NCBI RefSeq assembly: GCF_009729075.1
Contig: NZ_VTGY01000033.1
Span: forward strand, 124,001-188,000
Direction of reading: 5' to 3'
From: Mycolicibacterium sp. CBMA 226
GTDB lineage: Bacteria > Actinomycetota > Actinomycetes > Mycobacteriales > Mycobacteriaceae
Length of the DNA stretch: 64,000 bases
Below, one piece after another: positions 39,193 to 46,776 of the stretch (position 1 is its first letter; each line of letters starts with the position of its first letter). The notes below the pieces were generated by a model, which worked only from the letters and a program-made list of their open reading frames with translations, ran no database searches and was not told the origin of the DNA. The translations under genes were made by a program, and so were the position numbers.

Positions 39193-39660
39193 TCACTCAC
39201 TTCGACGTTGAGGTTGGCGCCTCGCGCGATCGGAGCGCAGTGGATTGTCGTGGGAGGCGCCCGGGCATACTGACTGGCTCACCGACGGACCGTCGGCATC
39301 GGGCGCTGGAAATCGGCGGTTCAGCGCATCGATGAGGTGATGGGCCTCGTAGAGTTGAGCTCGCATACTGCGACTGCGGCGGTGGGACCAATCCGACAAC
39401 CGACGCTCTTTGCACTCAGCCTGTTCGACCTGCTCCGATAGTTCGTCAACAAGACGCCAGAGGTCGGCACGGAGCCGATCTGCTTGTGCGGCATCGGGGA
39501 AAGCGTCCACAGCTGAATGGTCGCACTCTCGGGACGTCTGTGCATGGCAGTTAGGGCAGTTGATGTTGTTGCTTGTGGGACGGTGCCCGAACCTCGATGT
39601 GCATCTCCCACAGCCGCGCCGGTGATCGTTCGAATAGTTGGACGATGCTCTGACGCGCAC
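39193..39660 (-). CDS. putative zinc-ribbon / coiled-coil protein
   Basis: The reading frame has two CxxC knuckles (CGRCTSRFG and CPNCHAQ), then a long charged helix (DRLRADLWRLVDELSEQVEQ) typical of a coiled coil. The GTG at 39660 gives 155 residues, but there is no convincing ribosome site, and the frame opens upstream to 39741. It is divergent from the small gene at 39675. Codon bias and motif content suggest it is real; no family recognised. Confidence 0.45.
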   Translation of the reverse strand: MRVRASSNYSNDHRRGCGRCTSRFGHRPTSNNINCPNCHAQTSRECDHSAVDAFPDAAQADRLRADLWRLVDELSEQVEQAECKERRLSDWSHRRSRSMRAQLYEAHHLIDALNRRFPAPDADGPSVSQSVCPGASHDNPLRSDRARRQPQRRSE

Positions 39661-39674
39661 GTCATGATGGGAGA

Positions 39675-39866
39675 ATGCGAGCCACGACCGAAGAACAGCA
39701 GATTTCCCGGGTGCTGGAGCGTTTGGTCGCGCAATATCCAAACCGCGACCCCAACGACGTTGCGCACTCGGTAGAGAAAGCCCGTAAGCGGTTCGAGGAG
39801 AGTCGGATTCGCGATTTCGTGCCGCTCCTGGTGGAAAGATGCGTCCGCGCCGAATTCAAGGCTTAG
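39675..39866 (+). CDS. small three-helix-bundle protein
   Basis: A 63-residue protein (MRATTEEQQISRVLERL...) predicted to be all helical, ending IRDFVPLLVERCVRAEFKA. Sequences of this type are common in actinobacteria and are called three-helix bundle dimerization-domain proteins; their role is unknown. A good ribosome site (GGGAG) lies 5 nt before the ATG, which makes it a credible gene despite its size. Confidence 0.75.
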   Translation: MRATTEEQQISRVLERLVAQYPNRDPNDVAHSVEKARKRFEESRIRDFVPLLVERCVRAEFKA

Positions 39867-39868
39867 GC

Positions 39869-40077
39869 GTCCCCGATGAGCCGCCACCCGCTGCCACCGA
39901 CTCCGAGAGCAGCATCGTCGCCGTGCTGCGGGCCCGCCTGAAAGCCAAAGACGCTCAGTTCGCCGAGCTGAAAACCAGCTACCCGAACGCGATACCGTCA
40001 TCGCCACCCTGCACGGCGAACTCGCCCGCCGACCGCCGGCCATCTATACGCCGTCACTGACCAGGCCCTGGGCGTGA
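39869..40077 (+). pseudogene. degenerate second copy of the tnpC 3' end
   Basis: The plus strand encodes VPDEPPPAATDSESS and LRARLKAKDAQFAELK, nearly the same as the C-terminal coiled coil of tnpC (VADEPPPPATDTESS, LRARLKAKDAQLSELK). A one-base deletion near 39970 shifts the frame; beyond it the DNA still matches the sequence encoding IATLHGELARRP. There is no start and the N-terminal half is absent. It is a remnant of another related recombinase cassette. Confidence 0.85.
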
Positions 40078-40086
40078 GGTCACGCA

Positions 40087-40479
40087 TCACCTGGATGCGG
40101 CCGCGTGGGGACGGCAGTCGTGGCTGTTGTCCTTGCGGTGATCAGTGGGCATTCGGGCCGTATCCAGGCCAGGTGAAGTGGGGCGGCGGTAGGGGCGGCG
40201 ATTGCCGGTGCCACCGGTGATCCAGGCCCGTTCGGCCTCGGTGAGCCCACCCCAGGTTCCGTACGGTTCTTGCACCCGAAGGGCGTGGGAGCGGCATTCA
40301 GCCATGACTGGACATTGGCGGCACATCTGTTTGGCGCGGGTCTCGCGGGCCGAACGCGCCCGTCCCCGTTCACCGTCGGGTGAGAAGAATGTGCGCCAGT
40401 CGCCGCCGCGGCAGGAGGCCTGCAGCTGCCAGTCCCACACGTCGGTGTTTTGGCCAGGTAGCTGCGCGGGCAAAGCCAC
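40087..40479 (-). CDS. WhiB-family iron-sulphur transcriptional regulator
   Basis: The GTG at 40479 follows AAAGGA and gives 130 residues. The four cluster-binding Cys are present: one in QASCRGGDW and three in MCRQCPVMAEC (CxxC-x5-C). The WhiB signature YGTWGGLTEAER follows, then a basic C-terminal tail. WhiB proteins bind a [4Fe-4S] cluster and act with the principal sigma factor. On this island it is the only clear transcription factor and could regulate the metal genes; this is inference. Confidence 0.88.
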   Translation of the reverse strand: MALPAQLPGQNTDVWDWQLQASCRGGDWRTFFSPDGERGRARSARETRAKQMCRQCPVMAECRSHALRVQEPYGTWGGLTEAERAWITGGTGNRRPYRRPTSPGLDTARMPTDHRKDNSHDCRPHAAASR

Positions 40480-40557
40480 GGGCCACCATCCTTTCTCGCG
40501 AACAAAGGCCCGGGCGCACGAATGCGCCGCGTGCCTCATGGATGTCGATCGCGTCGG

Positions 40558-40914
40558 TCAGCCGACGGTGAACGACCACTGGCTGTGAACCTCGTCGCCG
40601 TCAGCGGAGGTGTTGTGCCAGTGCACGATGTACTCGCCCGGGATAAGAGCGGGCCGCAGCGCCACGCTGTAAGACGCTCCCGATCCTTTGAGTTCGCCGG
40701 TGGTCCATTCCGCGTGATCGGGCCCGATCACCCAGATTTCCGGGTTCTTCACCGCCTCGTTGTACGTGATCGACACCTGAGTGGGGGACGGCCCGGTGGA
40801 GTTTTCCGCCGGGGTGGTGGCCACCACCCAGTCATGCGCGGACGCGATTGCCGGGGTCAACACAGCGGTTGCGGTCATGACCGTCGCGGCGGTCATCCAG
40901 CGCAGGGGTTTCAT
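40558..40914 (-). CDS. copC: CopC-domain periplasmic copper-binding protein
   Basis: A 118-residue secreted protein. The signal peptide (MKPLRWMTAATVMTATAVL) is predicted to be cut after ASA, leaving an N-terminal His (HDWVVATTPAENS), the hallmark Cu(II) ligand of CopC. The C-terminal HWHNTSADGDEVHSQWSF supplies further His. No CopD membrane partner is present on the island. It lies downstream of the ycnI-like gene on the same strand (163-bp gap), consistent with copper tolerance or acquisition. Confidence 0.88.
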   Translation of the reverse strand: MKPLRWMTAATVMTATAVLTPAIASAHDWVVATTPAENSTGPSPTQVSITYNEAVKNPEIWVIGPDHAEWTTGELKGSGASYSVALRPALIPGEYIVHWHNTSADGDEVHSQWSFTVG

Positions 40915-41077
40915 GTGCGATCACTTTCGTTTCGGGGCCCGTCGAGGCCCGGTGGCGGTTCCAATCGTCGGTGAACCGAGGGCAGGCCACAGTTCGCCAC
41001 GTCGGATAGTCGCCGTGGTCGGGTGGTTAGTTCCACGCCCCAGCTGCCAGTCTGCTGGGAGTCGGTCCGCGCGGTGG

Positions 41078-41767
41078 TCAGCCTTTGCGGCGCGCGACAG
41101 CCAGGTTCGCCACGCCCAGCAGGACCGCGACCAGCGCCACGACAAGGGCGGTGATCGGCAGCCAGGACGGCGCTGCGCCGCCAGCAGGTGGGGCCGTCGC
41201 TGTCGGATGCGTGGCGTCATTACCAGCGGCCGTCAGTGTCAGCACCGGTGCCGGGTGCTCGGGCGCGGCGCCGCCCGCGCTGGTGGTTTCGTTCCAGTTC
41301 ACGACCGTGCCGTCGCTGTAGGTCTGGGCCGTGGGCAGCGTGATCGACGATGCCTTGGGTAGTGGGCCCGCCGCGATGCTGAAGGTGTCGAACAGGCTCG
41401 GCGCAATCCCCCGGTTCCCGGGCGCGGCTTTCCATTCCACGCTGGCGATGTAGTCGCTCACCTCGTTGCCGTCGTCGTCTTTTTGCGGGGTAGCCAGCGT
41501 TTTGTGGGTCACGGTCACAATCCAGCCCGGTTTGTCCTGCGCGGTGACCGAAATGATCGGGTGATCCGCCGGCAAGGTGACGAGCAGGCCCGTGGTGGAT
41601 GCGGTCGCCGATTCGGTCGGCACCCGGAACGTCAGCACCCCGAAACCGCCCTGCGTGGTGTCGGTTCCGGACACTTTCACGTGCGCTGCCGCCGCGCCGG
41701 CTGACGCCAGCATCGCCGCCGTCACTGCGACCGCGGCCGCGGCCATACGCCGTTGACGTGCTCCCAT
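41078..41767 (-). CDS. YcnI-family (DUF1775) copper-associated membrane-anchored protein
   Basis: A 229-residue protein with a signal peptide cut after AAA, so the mature protein starts HVKVSG; YcnI proteins bind copper through this N-terminal His and nearby residues. The DUF1775 beta-domain spans about 30-165, then comes a Pro/Ala linker and a C-terminal membrane helix (LPITALVVALVAVLLGVANLAV) followed by RRKG. YcnI is usually encoded with CopC/CopD-type proteins, as with copC here. Confidence 0.88.
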   Translation of the reverse strand: MGARQRRMAAAAVAVTAAMLASAGAAAAHVKVSGTDTTQGGFGVLTFRVPTESATASTTGLLVTLPADHPIISVTAQDKPGWIVTVTHKTLATPQKDDDGNEVSDYIASVEWKAAPGNRGIAPSLFDTFSIAAGPLPKASSITLPTAQTYSDGTVVNWNETTSAGGAAPEHPAPVLTLTAAGNDATHPTATAPPAGGAAPSWLPITALVVALVAVLLGVANLAVARRKG

Positions 41768-41939
41768 GGGTACTCCTATCGGCTGTGCGTGCCTGCACTA
41801 ACGCAGAGCATGGCCTGTATTAGTCGTGCGCGCTCCCAGTCTGGTTCCCGCATCACCCCGATAACAGCCCGATGCTCCACTGACCTGATATGACGGGGCG
41901 TTACAGCCGGTTCGAGGCCGCTGGTCACCACCCGTTCGC

Positions 41940-42100
41940 GGTGATACGTTGCGCACCAGAAAGTCGTAGGCAGCGCGGAAATCCGGTGCAATTCCGGTGC
42001 GGTCGCGCCACTGTGACCACCGGTCGTCGCGGCTGCGCGAGGGCGGTGGGAGTCAGACCCGCCCGCCTGCACCACCCACGACCGGGGACGCGTGATCCCC
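41940..42100 (+). promoter_or_regulatory. cobalamin (B12) riboswitch upstream of the NicT gene
   Basis: The leader contains the B12-box core AATCCGGTGCAATTCCGGTG followed by GCGCCACTGTGA (about 41979-42016), and further on GGGAGTCAGACCC (42048-42060), both diagnostic of cobalamin riboswitches. A GGGGA/TCCCC hairpin (42084-42088 with 42096-42100) sits directly before the ribosome site GGAGGT (42103-42108), suggesting translational control. Cobalamin binding would be expected to shut off the cobalt transporter. Confidence 0.9.
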
Positions 42101-42114
42101 ACGGAGGTAACCCG

Positions 42115-43227
42115 GTGTCTGAATCAGTCCCGTTGTCCCGCACAGTGTTTGGCCGCATCACCCAGGCATGGGATCGCCGCGACTGGCGCGAATTCGGTGT
42201 CCTAGCTGCCGCGATCATCGCGCTACATGTCGTCGGGTTCGGTTCGCTGGCGCTGCTGGTGGCCCCGCACCACTACCAGGTGGGCACCCAGGTATTCGGA
42301 GTCGGACTGGGCGTGACCGCCTACACCTTCGGCCTGCGGCACGCCTTCGACGCCGACCACATCGCCGCGATCGACAACACCACCCGCAAACTGACCGCCG
42401 ACGGCGCCAAACCCAAATCAGTCGGCTTCTGGTTCGCCATGGGCCACTCCACGATGGTGTTGGTCATGGCAGTGTTGGTCATCGCAGCCACCACCGTGGC
42501 CGGGGTCCTCGAACACGACGACTCGACGGCCCGACACGACCTGGGCATCGCGGGAACCCTCGCCTCAGGTCTGTTCCTGTGGCTCATCGGCATCATCAAT
42601 ATCGTTGCCCTGGCCGGGATTTGGCGCGTGTTCACCGCGCTGCGCCGCGGCGAGTTCAATGAACACGACCTGGAAAAGCAACTGGACAGCCGTGGCTTCC
42701 TGGCCCGTATCCTGCGGCCGATCATGCGGCGGATCACCCGCCCGATCCAGATGTTCCCGGTCGGGGTGCTTTTCGGGTTGGGCTTTGACACCGCCACCGA
42801 AGTCACCCTGCTCGCCCTGGCCGGGAGCGGCGTGGCCGCCGGCCTGCCGTGGTACGCGGTGTTGACGCTGCCGGTGCTGTTCGCCGCCGGGATGAGCCTG
42901 ATGGACACTGCTGACGGCCTGTTCATGACCGTCGCCTACGACTGGGCGTTCGCCAAACCGGTCCGCAAAATCTTCTACAACCTCACCATCACCGGGCTAT
43001 CGATCGCCGTGGCGCTTCTCATCGGCACCATCGAACTCGTTGGGGTGCTGCACGACAACGGCGTTGGGGTCAATCCTGTCACCGACTGGATCAGTGGCCT
43101 GGACTTGAACAACGTCGGCTTCATCATCGTTGGTCTGTTCGCCGTCACCTGGCTGATCGCGATCGCCTACTGGCGCTTCAGCGGCGTCGAGCAACGCTGG
43201 GCGGCGGCACCCACCGGGGGCCGGTAA
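42115..43227 (+). CDS. HoxN/HupN/NixA (NicT) family nickel/cobalt transporter
   Basis: From the GTG at 42115, after GGAGGT, the protein has 370 residues and about eight membrane helices. It has the family signature RHAFDADHIAAIDNTTRKL in TM2 and the second one in GLGFDTATEVTLLALAG. These permeases take up Ni2+ and/or Co2+. The upstream cobalamin riboswitch argues for cobalt as the physiological substrate. Carried on the mobile element. Confidence 0.93.
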   Translation: MSESVPLSRTVFGRITQAWDRRDWREFGVLAAAIIALHVVGFGSLALLVAPHHYQVGTQVFGVGLGVTAYTFGLRHAFDADHIAAIDNTTRKLTADGAKPKSVGFWFAMGHSTMVLVMAVLVIAATTVAGVLEHDDSTARHDLGIAGTLASGLFLWLIGIINIVALAGIWRVFTALRRGEFNEHDLEKQLDSRGFLARILRPIMRRITRPIQMFPVGVLFGLGFDTATEVTLLALAGSGVAAGLPWYAVLTLPVLFAAGMSLMDTADGLFMTVAYDWAFAKPVRKIFYNLTITGLSIAVALLIGTIELVGVLHDNGVGVNPVTDWISGLDLNNVGFIIVGLFAVTWLIAIAYWRFSGVEQRWAAAPTGGR

Positions 43228-43231
43228 ACCA

Positions 43232-43251
43232 CCGGGAAGAGGTCTTCCCGG
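43232..43251. repeat. perfect inverted repeat between nicT and the metallothionein-like gene
   Basis: CCGGGAAGA and TCTTCCCGG flank a 2-bp centre, a 20-bp palindrome. It starts 4 bp after the NicT stop and ends about 16 bp before the putative -10 box at 43268. There is no T-run on either side, so a dyad operator is as likely as a terminator. Confidence 0.6.
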
Positions 43252-43267
43252 CCGGTCAGGGCGGGCT

Positions 43268-43273
43268 TAGCAT
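43268..43273 (+). promoter_or_regulatory. putative -10 box of the metallothionein-like gene (leaderless)
   Basis: TAGCAT fits the mycobacterial -10 consensus TANNNT. It lies 7 bp before the ATG at 43281, the spacing expected when transcription starts at or within a base or two of the start codon. No ribosome site is present, consistent with a leaderless mRNA. Confidence 0.5.
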
Positions 43274-43280
43274 CGTATGC

Positions 43281-43391
43281 ATGACCAGCAATGAGACCGA
43301 GCAATCCACCGGATGCACGAACCCGAATTGCACGTGTGAGAACTGTCAATGCGGCCCGGAATGCACCTGCGGCACTGACACCACGACCTGA
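43281..43391 (+). CDS. 36-residue Cys-rich metallothionein-like peptide
   Basis: The ATG at 43281 opens a 36-codon frame ending TGA. It reads MTSNETEQSTGC followed by TNPNCTCENCQCGPECTCG and a short acidic/Thr tail. Seven Cys occur in 19 residues, mostly as CxC and CxxC pairs, with no other chemistry-bearing residues. That composition is typical of metallothioneins that bind Cu(I), Zn or Cd thiolate clusters. It differs from the longer M. tuberculosis MymT. The gene is too short for standard prediction and lies among metal transporters. Confidence 0.75.
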   Translation: MTSNETEQSTGCTNPNCTCENCQCGPECTCGTDTTT

Positions 43392-43693
43392 CACCCCACC
43401 ACCCAGCACTTTCGGTACCCGCGTCGAAGGAGGTACCGAGCCAGCAGTCGGCATTCACTCAGAAACGGATCAACCACGCGCACAACGCAACAACGAATGT
43501 GCCGCGACTGCACCCGATGTCCAGGGAGCGGTAACCGGCCAGCCGCCGAGCTGTCGGTTCTCACCGCCCCACATCATCGTGCTCAGCCACTACTTCGAGC
43601 GATTCGCCGACCACGCCAAGGATCGATGCTCGGGTCCAGGCCATCGAGTACAGCCCCATAGATCGATGGGTCCAGCCGTTGGTGTGCCGGCTG
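43392..43693. other. 302-bp stretch without a recognisable gene
   Basis: It lies between the metallothionein-like gene and the 3' end of the Nramp gene. No frame here has motifs or good codon bias. It holds GAAGGAGGT (43430-43438) without a start codon at useful distance. It also holds TCGAGTACAGC near 43649, an 11-mer shared with the element's right end near 48069. It may be a scar of earlier rearrangement. Confidence 0.4.
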
Positions 43694-44986
43694 TCAGCTG
43701 ATTCCGAACCAGCCGAGAACGGTGACCAGGGCCGCGCCGATCGCCATGATCGCGATGGTGACAACCGTGGCCGTGGCGATCGCCCGGAACACCCGCCCGT
43801 TGGCGGCATCACCGAGCACGCTGCGCCGATTGGCCAGGGTCAGGATGAACGCGAGCAGGATGGGCGTGATGACGCCGTTGAGAATCTGCGCGTTGATCAG
43901 CAACTGGATGAGGTCGCCGGGCAGCAGTGCGAGCGACGCACCGATCACGATTTGGATGGTGAACAAGCCGAGAAAAAGCTTGGCTTCACCGAACTTTCGG
44001 GACACGCTGCTCTCGGTGCCGATCGCTTCACCGACCGCGTAGGACGTCGACAGCGGCACGACGGCGGCGGCCAGCGCGCTGGCCCCGAGCAGACCGATCG
44101 CGAACAGTTCTTCGGCGAACTTGCCCGCCACTGGACGCAGCGCTTCGGCGGCTTGCGCGGCGCTGTCGAGCGGTGCACGGGTGGTGATCGCCGCGGCGGT
44201 CGCGATGATGATGAACATGCTGACCAGGTCGGCGAAGATCGACCCGCTGACGGTGTCCAGGCGGGTGTTGCGGTAGTCGGTCGGACCGGCACCGCGGTCG
44301 GCGACGGCGGAGGCGACGTAGAACTGCATGTACGGGGTGATGGTGGTTCCGATCAGTGCCACCGACAGCAACAAGAAGTCCTTGCTGGCCAGCAGATGTG
44401 GCACAACGGTATTGATCGCGGCGGCATGCCAGTCGGGATGGGCAAGGACCGCGCTGATCGGGTAGGCGATGAACACCAAGCTCAATAGCAGGAAGATCTT
44501 CTCTGCGTACTTGTAGGAGCCGAACACGACCAGACCCCAGATCGCGACCGCGGCGACCGGGATTGCGATGTACCGGCTGACATGCAGTAGTTCCATCGCG
44601 GCGGCGACGCCGGCGAACTCGCTGACCACCAGACCGGTATTGGCCACCAACAGCAGGCCCAGAGCGAAGGCGGTGGAGCGCAGGCTGAACTGTTCTCGGA
44701 TCAACGCGCCCAGACCCTGGCCGGTGTAGGCGCCCAGCCGTGCGCACATCTCCTGGACCACGACCAGTCCGACCGTGACGACCAGCATCACGAACAGGGT
44801 CCGGTACCCGAACTGCGCGCCCGCGCTGGCGTACGTCGCGATACCGCCGGCGTCGTTACCGGCGTTCGCTGCGATCAGTCCGGGCCCGAGAATCGCCAAC
44901 GCGGTGAACAGTCGGCGACGTAGGGGCTGGCGCACCGCGCTGGGTGTGGTGGCGCTGGTGTCAGCGTTCGTCGTAGGGGCGGTCAT
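43694..44986 (-). CDS. Nramp-family divalent metal transporter, atypical (NRMT-like)
   Basis: A 430-residue protein with about 11 membrane helices and Nramp fold features. The TM1 metal site normally reads DPGN; here it reads NDAGG within AANAGNDAGGIATYAS. The TM6 MPH motif is replaced by TPY in GTTITPYMQFY. Loss of the Met and Asn ligands is described for Nramp-related Mg2+ transporters, so transport of Mg2+ (or Mn2+) with a hard-ligand site is more likely than Fe2+ or Cd2+. The ATG overlaps the stop of the MgtE-N/CBS gene and follows GGGAGG. Confidence 0.85.
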   Translation of the reverse strand: MTAPTTNADTSATTPSAVRQPLRRRLFTALAILGPGLIAANAGNDAGGIATYASAGAQFGYRTLFVMLVVTVGLVVVQEMCARLGAYTGQGLGALIREQFSLRSTAFALGLLLVANTGLVVSEFAGVAAAMELLHVSRYIAIPVAAVAIWGLVVFGSYKYAEKIFLLLSLVFIAYPISAVLAHPDWHAAAINTVVPHLLASKDFLLLSVALIGTTITPYMQFYVASAVADRGAGPTDYRNTRLDTVSGSIFADLVSMFIIIATAAAITTRAPLDSAAQAAEALRPVAGKFAEELFAIGLLGASALAAAVVPLSTSYAVGEAIGTESSVSRKFGEAKLFLGLFTIQIVIGASLALLPGDLIQLLINAQILNGVITPILLAFILTLANRRSVLGDAANGRVFRAIATATVVTIAIMAIGAALVTVLGWFGIS

Positions 44987-46314
44987 TGTGCCTCCCAGTG
45001 CAGGAAAGTGAAGCGCCCGCGCTCGGGGACGAGGGCGTCGACGATGTCGTCGGCGAGGATGCGGCCGATCGGTCGGTTGTCGTCATCGACGACGAGCACC
45101 GATCCCGCTCGGCTTTCGATCAGCTGGTCTGCGACCTCAGCGCTGGTGGCGTCGGGACCGACGGTGACCGGCCACGGCGGTGCGACAAGTTGTCGCATCG
45201 AGGTATCCGGCTGCGCGAGAAGCATTTCCAGCATGCTCACCTCGTCCACGACCCTGCCGTCGTCGTCGATGACGACGACGCGGTCGAGGTCATTGCGGTG
45301 GGCGTATTGCTCGGCGAGTCGGGCCCGTACCTCGGTCACGGTTTCACTGGCCGTGACCGTGAACACGACAGTGGTCATGAAACCACCGGCGCGGTCCTCG
45401 CTGTACCCCAACGACCGGCCAAGCTCCACCGCCCGTTCCGCGGGCAGCAATCCGAGAAGGTGATCACGGTCGGACCGTTTCATATCTCGGAGCGCGTCAA
45501 CAGCCTCGTCGGGCTCCATCGCCTCCAGCAATTCCCGCGCCCGCTCAGGCGGACTGTCGATCAGCAGCGCGTACACATCATCGGGCTGCATTTCCTCCAC
45601 CGCGTCCGCGGCCAGTTCCGGGTCGAGCACATCAAGGAGCTGCTGGCGTTCGCTGCGCCCAAGTTCTTCAAGCAGATCGGCCAGCTCACCTGGCCGCAGA
45701 CCGCGCAATGCCTGCGTGGACTCGCGGGCCTGCACGCCGCCGCGGGCGTCACCGAGCGGCTGGATCGCCGCCCAGTCAATGACCCGCCCGAGCGTGGGCC
45801 GTGTACGCCAGCGCGCCGGGCCGAGGCGGCGCAGCAGCGCGTTGAGGCTGACATCAACGCCCACCAGCCGATACTGGTTTCCCACCGCAGTGACGTAAAG
45901 GTCTGCGGCGCGAATCACCTTGCGGCCATCGACGTTGAGCAACTGCCGGTCGAGCACCTGACCGGCGAGCAGAACCTCTCCCGGGCGCGGTGCGAACTCG
46001 ACGAGATCCAAACGTGCACTGGAGAGCTGCACACTGGTCCGTGACACCGTGGCGATCTGGTCGGCGCTAATCCAGCTTCTGCGGTCCCCGACTTTCACGA
46101 TCAAACCCGACAACGGCGGGCCGTTATGGTCGGCGCTCTCTGTGCTGTATCGGACGACCAGGTCAGCGACCCGACCGACGGGCTCCCCACCCTGATTGAG
46201 CACCGGCCGGCCCAACAAACCGGCCACCGAAATCAAGGCATCGCGCACCGCGCGAGTCGCCATGTGCTGGTCCTGCCGGCGGCTGGTCGTCTCGCGCCCG
46301 AAGTGTCCCACCAT
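44983..46314 (-). CDS. MgtE N-terminal domain / CBS-pair protein without transport domain
   Basis: The 443-residue soluble protein has an N-terminal PRC-barrel-like part (GRPVLNQGGEPVGRVADLVV). It is followed by the MgtE_N superhelical domain (about 215-300; LADLLEELGRSERQQLLDVL, repeated acidic helices) and a CBS pair (about 310-435; VLVVDDDNRPIGRILADDIV). It lacks the MgtE channel. In MgtE these domains sense cytosolic Mg2+, so it probably gates or regulates the coupled Nramp-like transporter. The start could also be the ATG at 46263. Confidence 0.87.
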   Translation of the reverse strand: MVGHFGRETTSRRQDQHMATRAVRDALISVAGLLGRPVLNQGGEPVGRVADLVVRYSTESADHNGPPLSGLIVKVGDRRSWISADQIATVSRTSVQLSSARLDLVEFAPRPGEVLLAGQVLDRQLLNVDGRKVIRAADLYVTAVGNQYRLVGVDVSLNALLRRLGPARWRTRPTLGRVIDWAAIQPLGDARGGVQARESTQALRGLRPGELADLLEELGRSERQQLLDVLDPELAADAVEEMQPDDVYALLIDSPPERARELLEAMEPDEAVDALRDMKRSDRDHLLGLLPAERAVELGRSLGYSEDRAGGFMTTVVFTVTASETVTEVRARLAEQYAHRNDLDRVVVIDDDGRVVDEVSMLEMLLAQPDTSMRQLVAPPWPVTVGPDATSAEVADQLIESRAGSVLVVDDDNRPIGRILADDIVDALVPERGRFTFLHWEAQ

Positions 46315-46776
46315 CGTGCCCTCCCTGCGTCGTGGGTTTCATCGACTGACTCTCCAAGTCCAGGGCACCTCAAGAATGCGGACTAGCTGCGCCACACGAT
46401 CGCATACAGCATTAGCCGGTCAAGCAATGCCCGACTCCGTATGCGCAGGCTCTCCCGAATCCACGGCCATCCACCCTTCCGTCGTCGGTATCAAGCGCCA
46501 GCGGACCAAAACACCGCAGGTCAGGCTAACTGACCAATAACGCCGATGCATCGCCGAACAACCACAAATTCACCCCACCGATACCAAAGCGGGCCCCGCA
46601 ATCACCAGCCTCAGCCACGCGCCGCGCGCAGGTTGCCGCCAACGAGGGCTATACCATCGTCGGCGTCCTCAACGTATCGCGATTGCCGCGAATCCCGTTC
46701 GGCGCCAGGCCGTTCGCGGCCGCTGACCATCCCTGTTGTGCAGCCGCAACAGTCAACCAATGAAAAGTACTGGATC
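46315..46776. other. 462-bp divergent intergenic region
   Basis: It separates the MgtE-N/Nramp operon (minus) from cadD (plus) and must contain both promoters. On the minus strand TTGCTT and TATGCG are possible promoter hexamers. I looked for an M-box or manganese riboswitch in front of the MgtE-N gene and saw neither. No convincing ORF. Confidence 0.4.

Noticed and set aside
43561..43812. A short minus-strand frame ending near 43561, downstream of the Nramp gene
   Set aside because: It mostly overlaps the Nramp gene's 3' end in another frame and has no recognisable motif.
46315..46540. Possible M-box (Mg2+) riboswitch upstream of the MgtE-N/Nramp operon
   Set aside because: The leader was read on the minus strand and lacks the conserved M-box GTTAGGTGAGG-type core; no convincing fold by eye.
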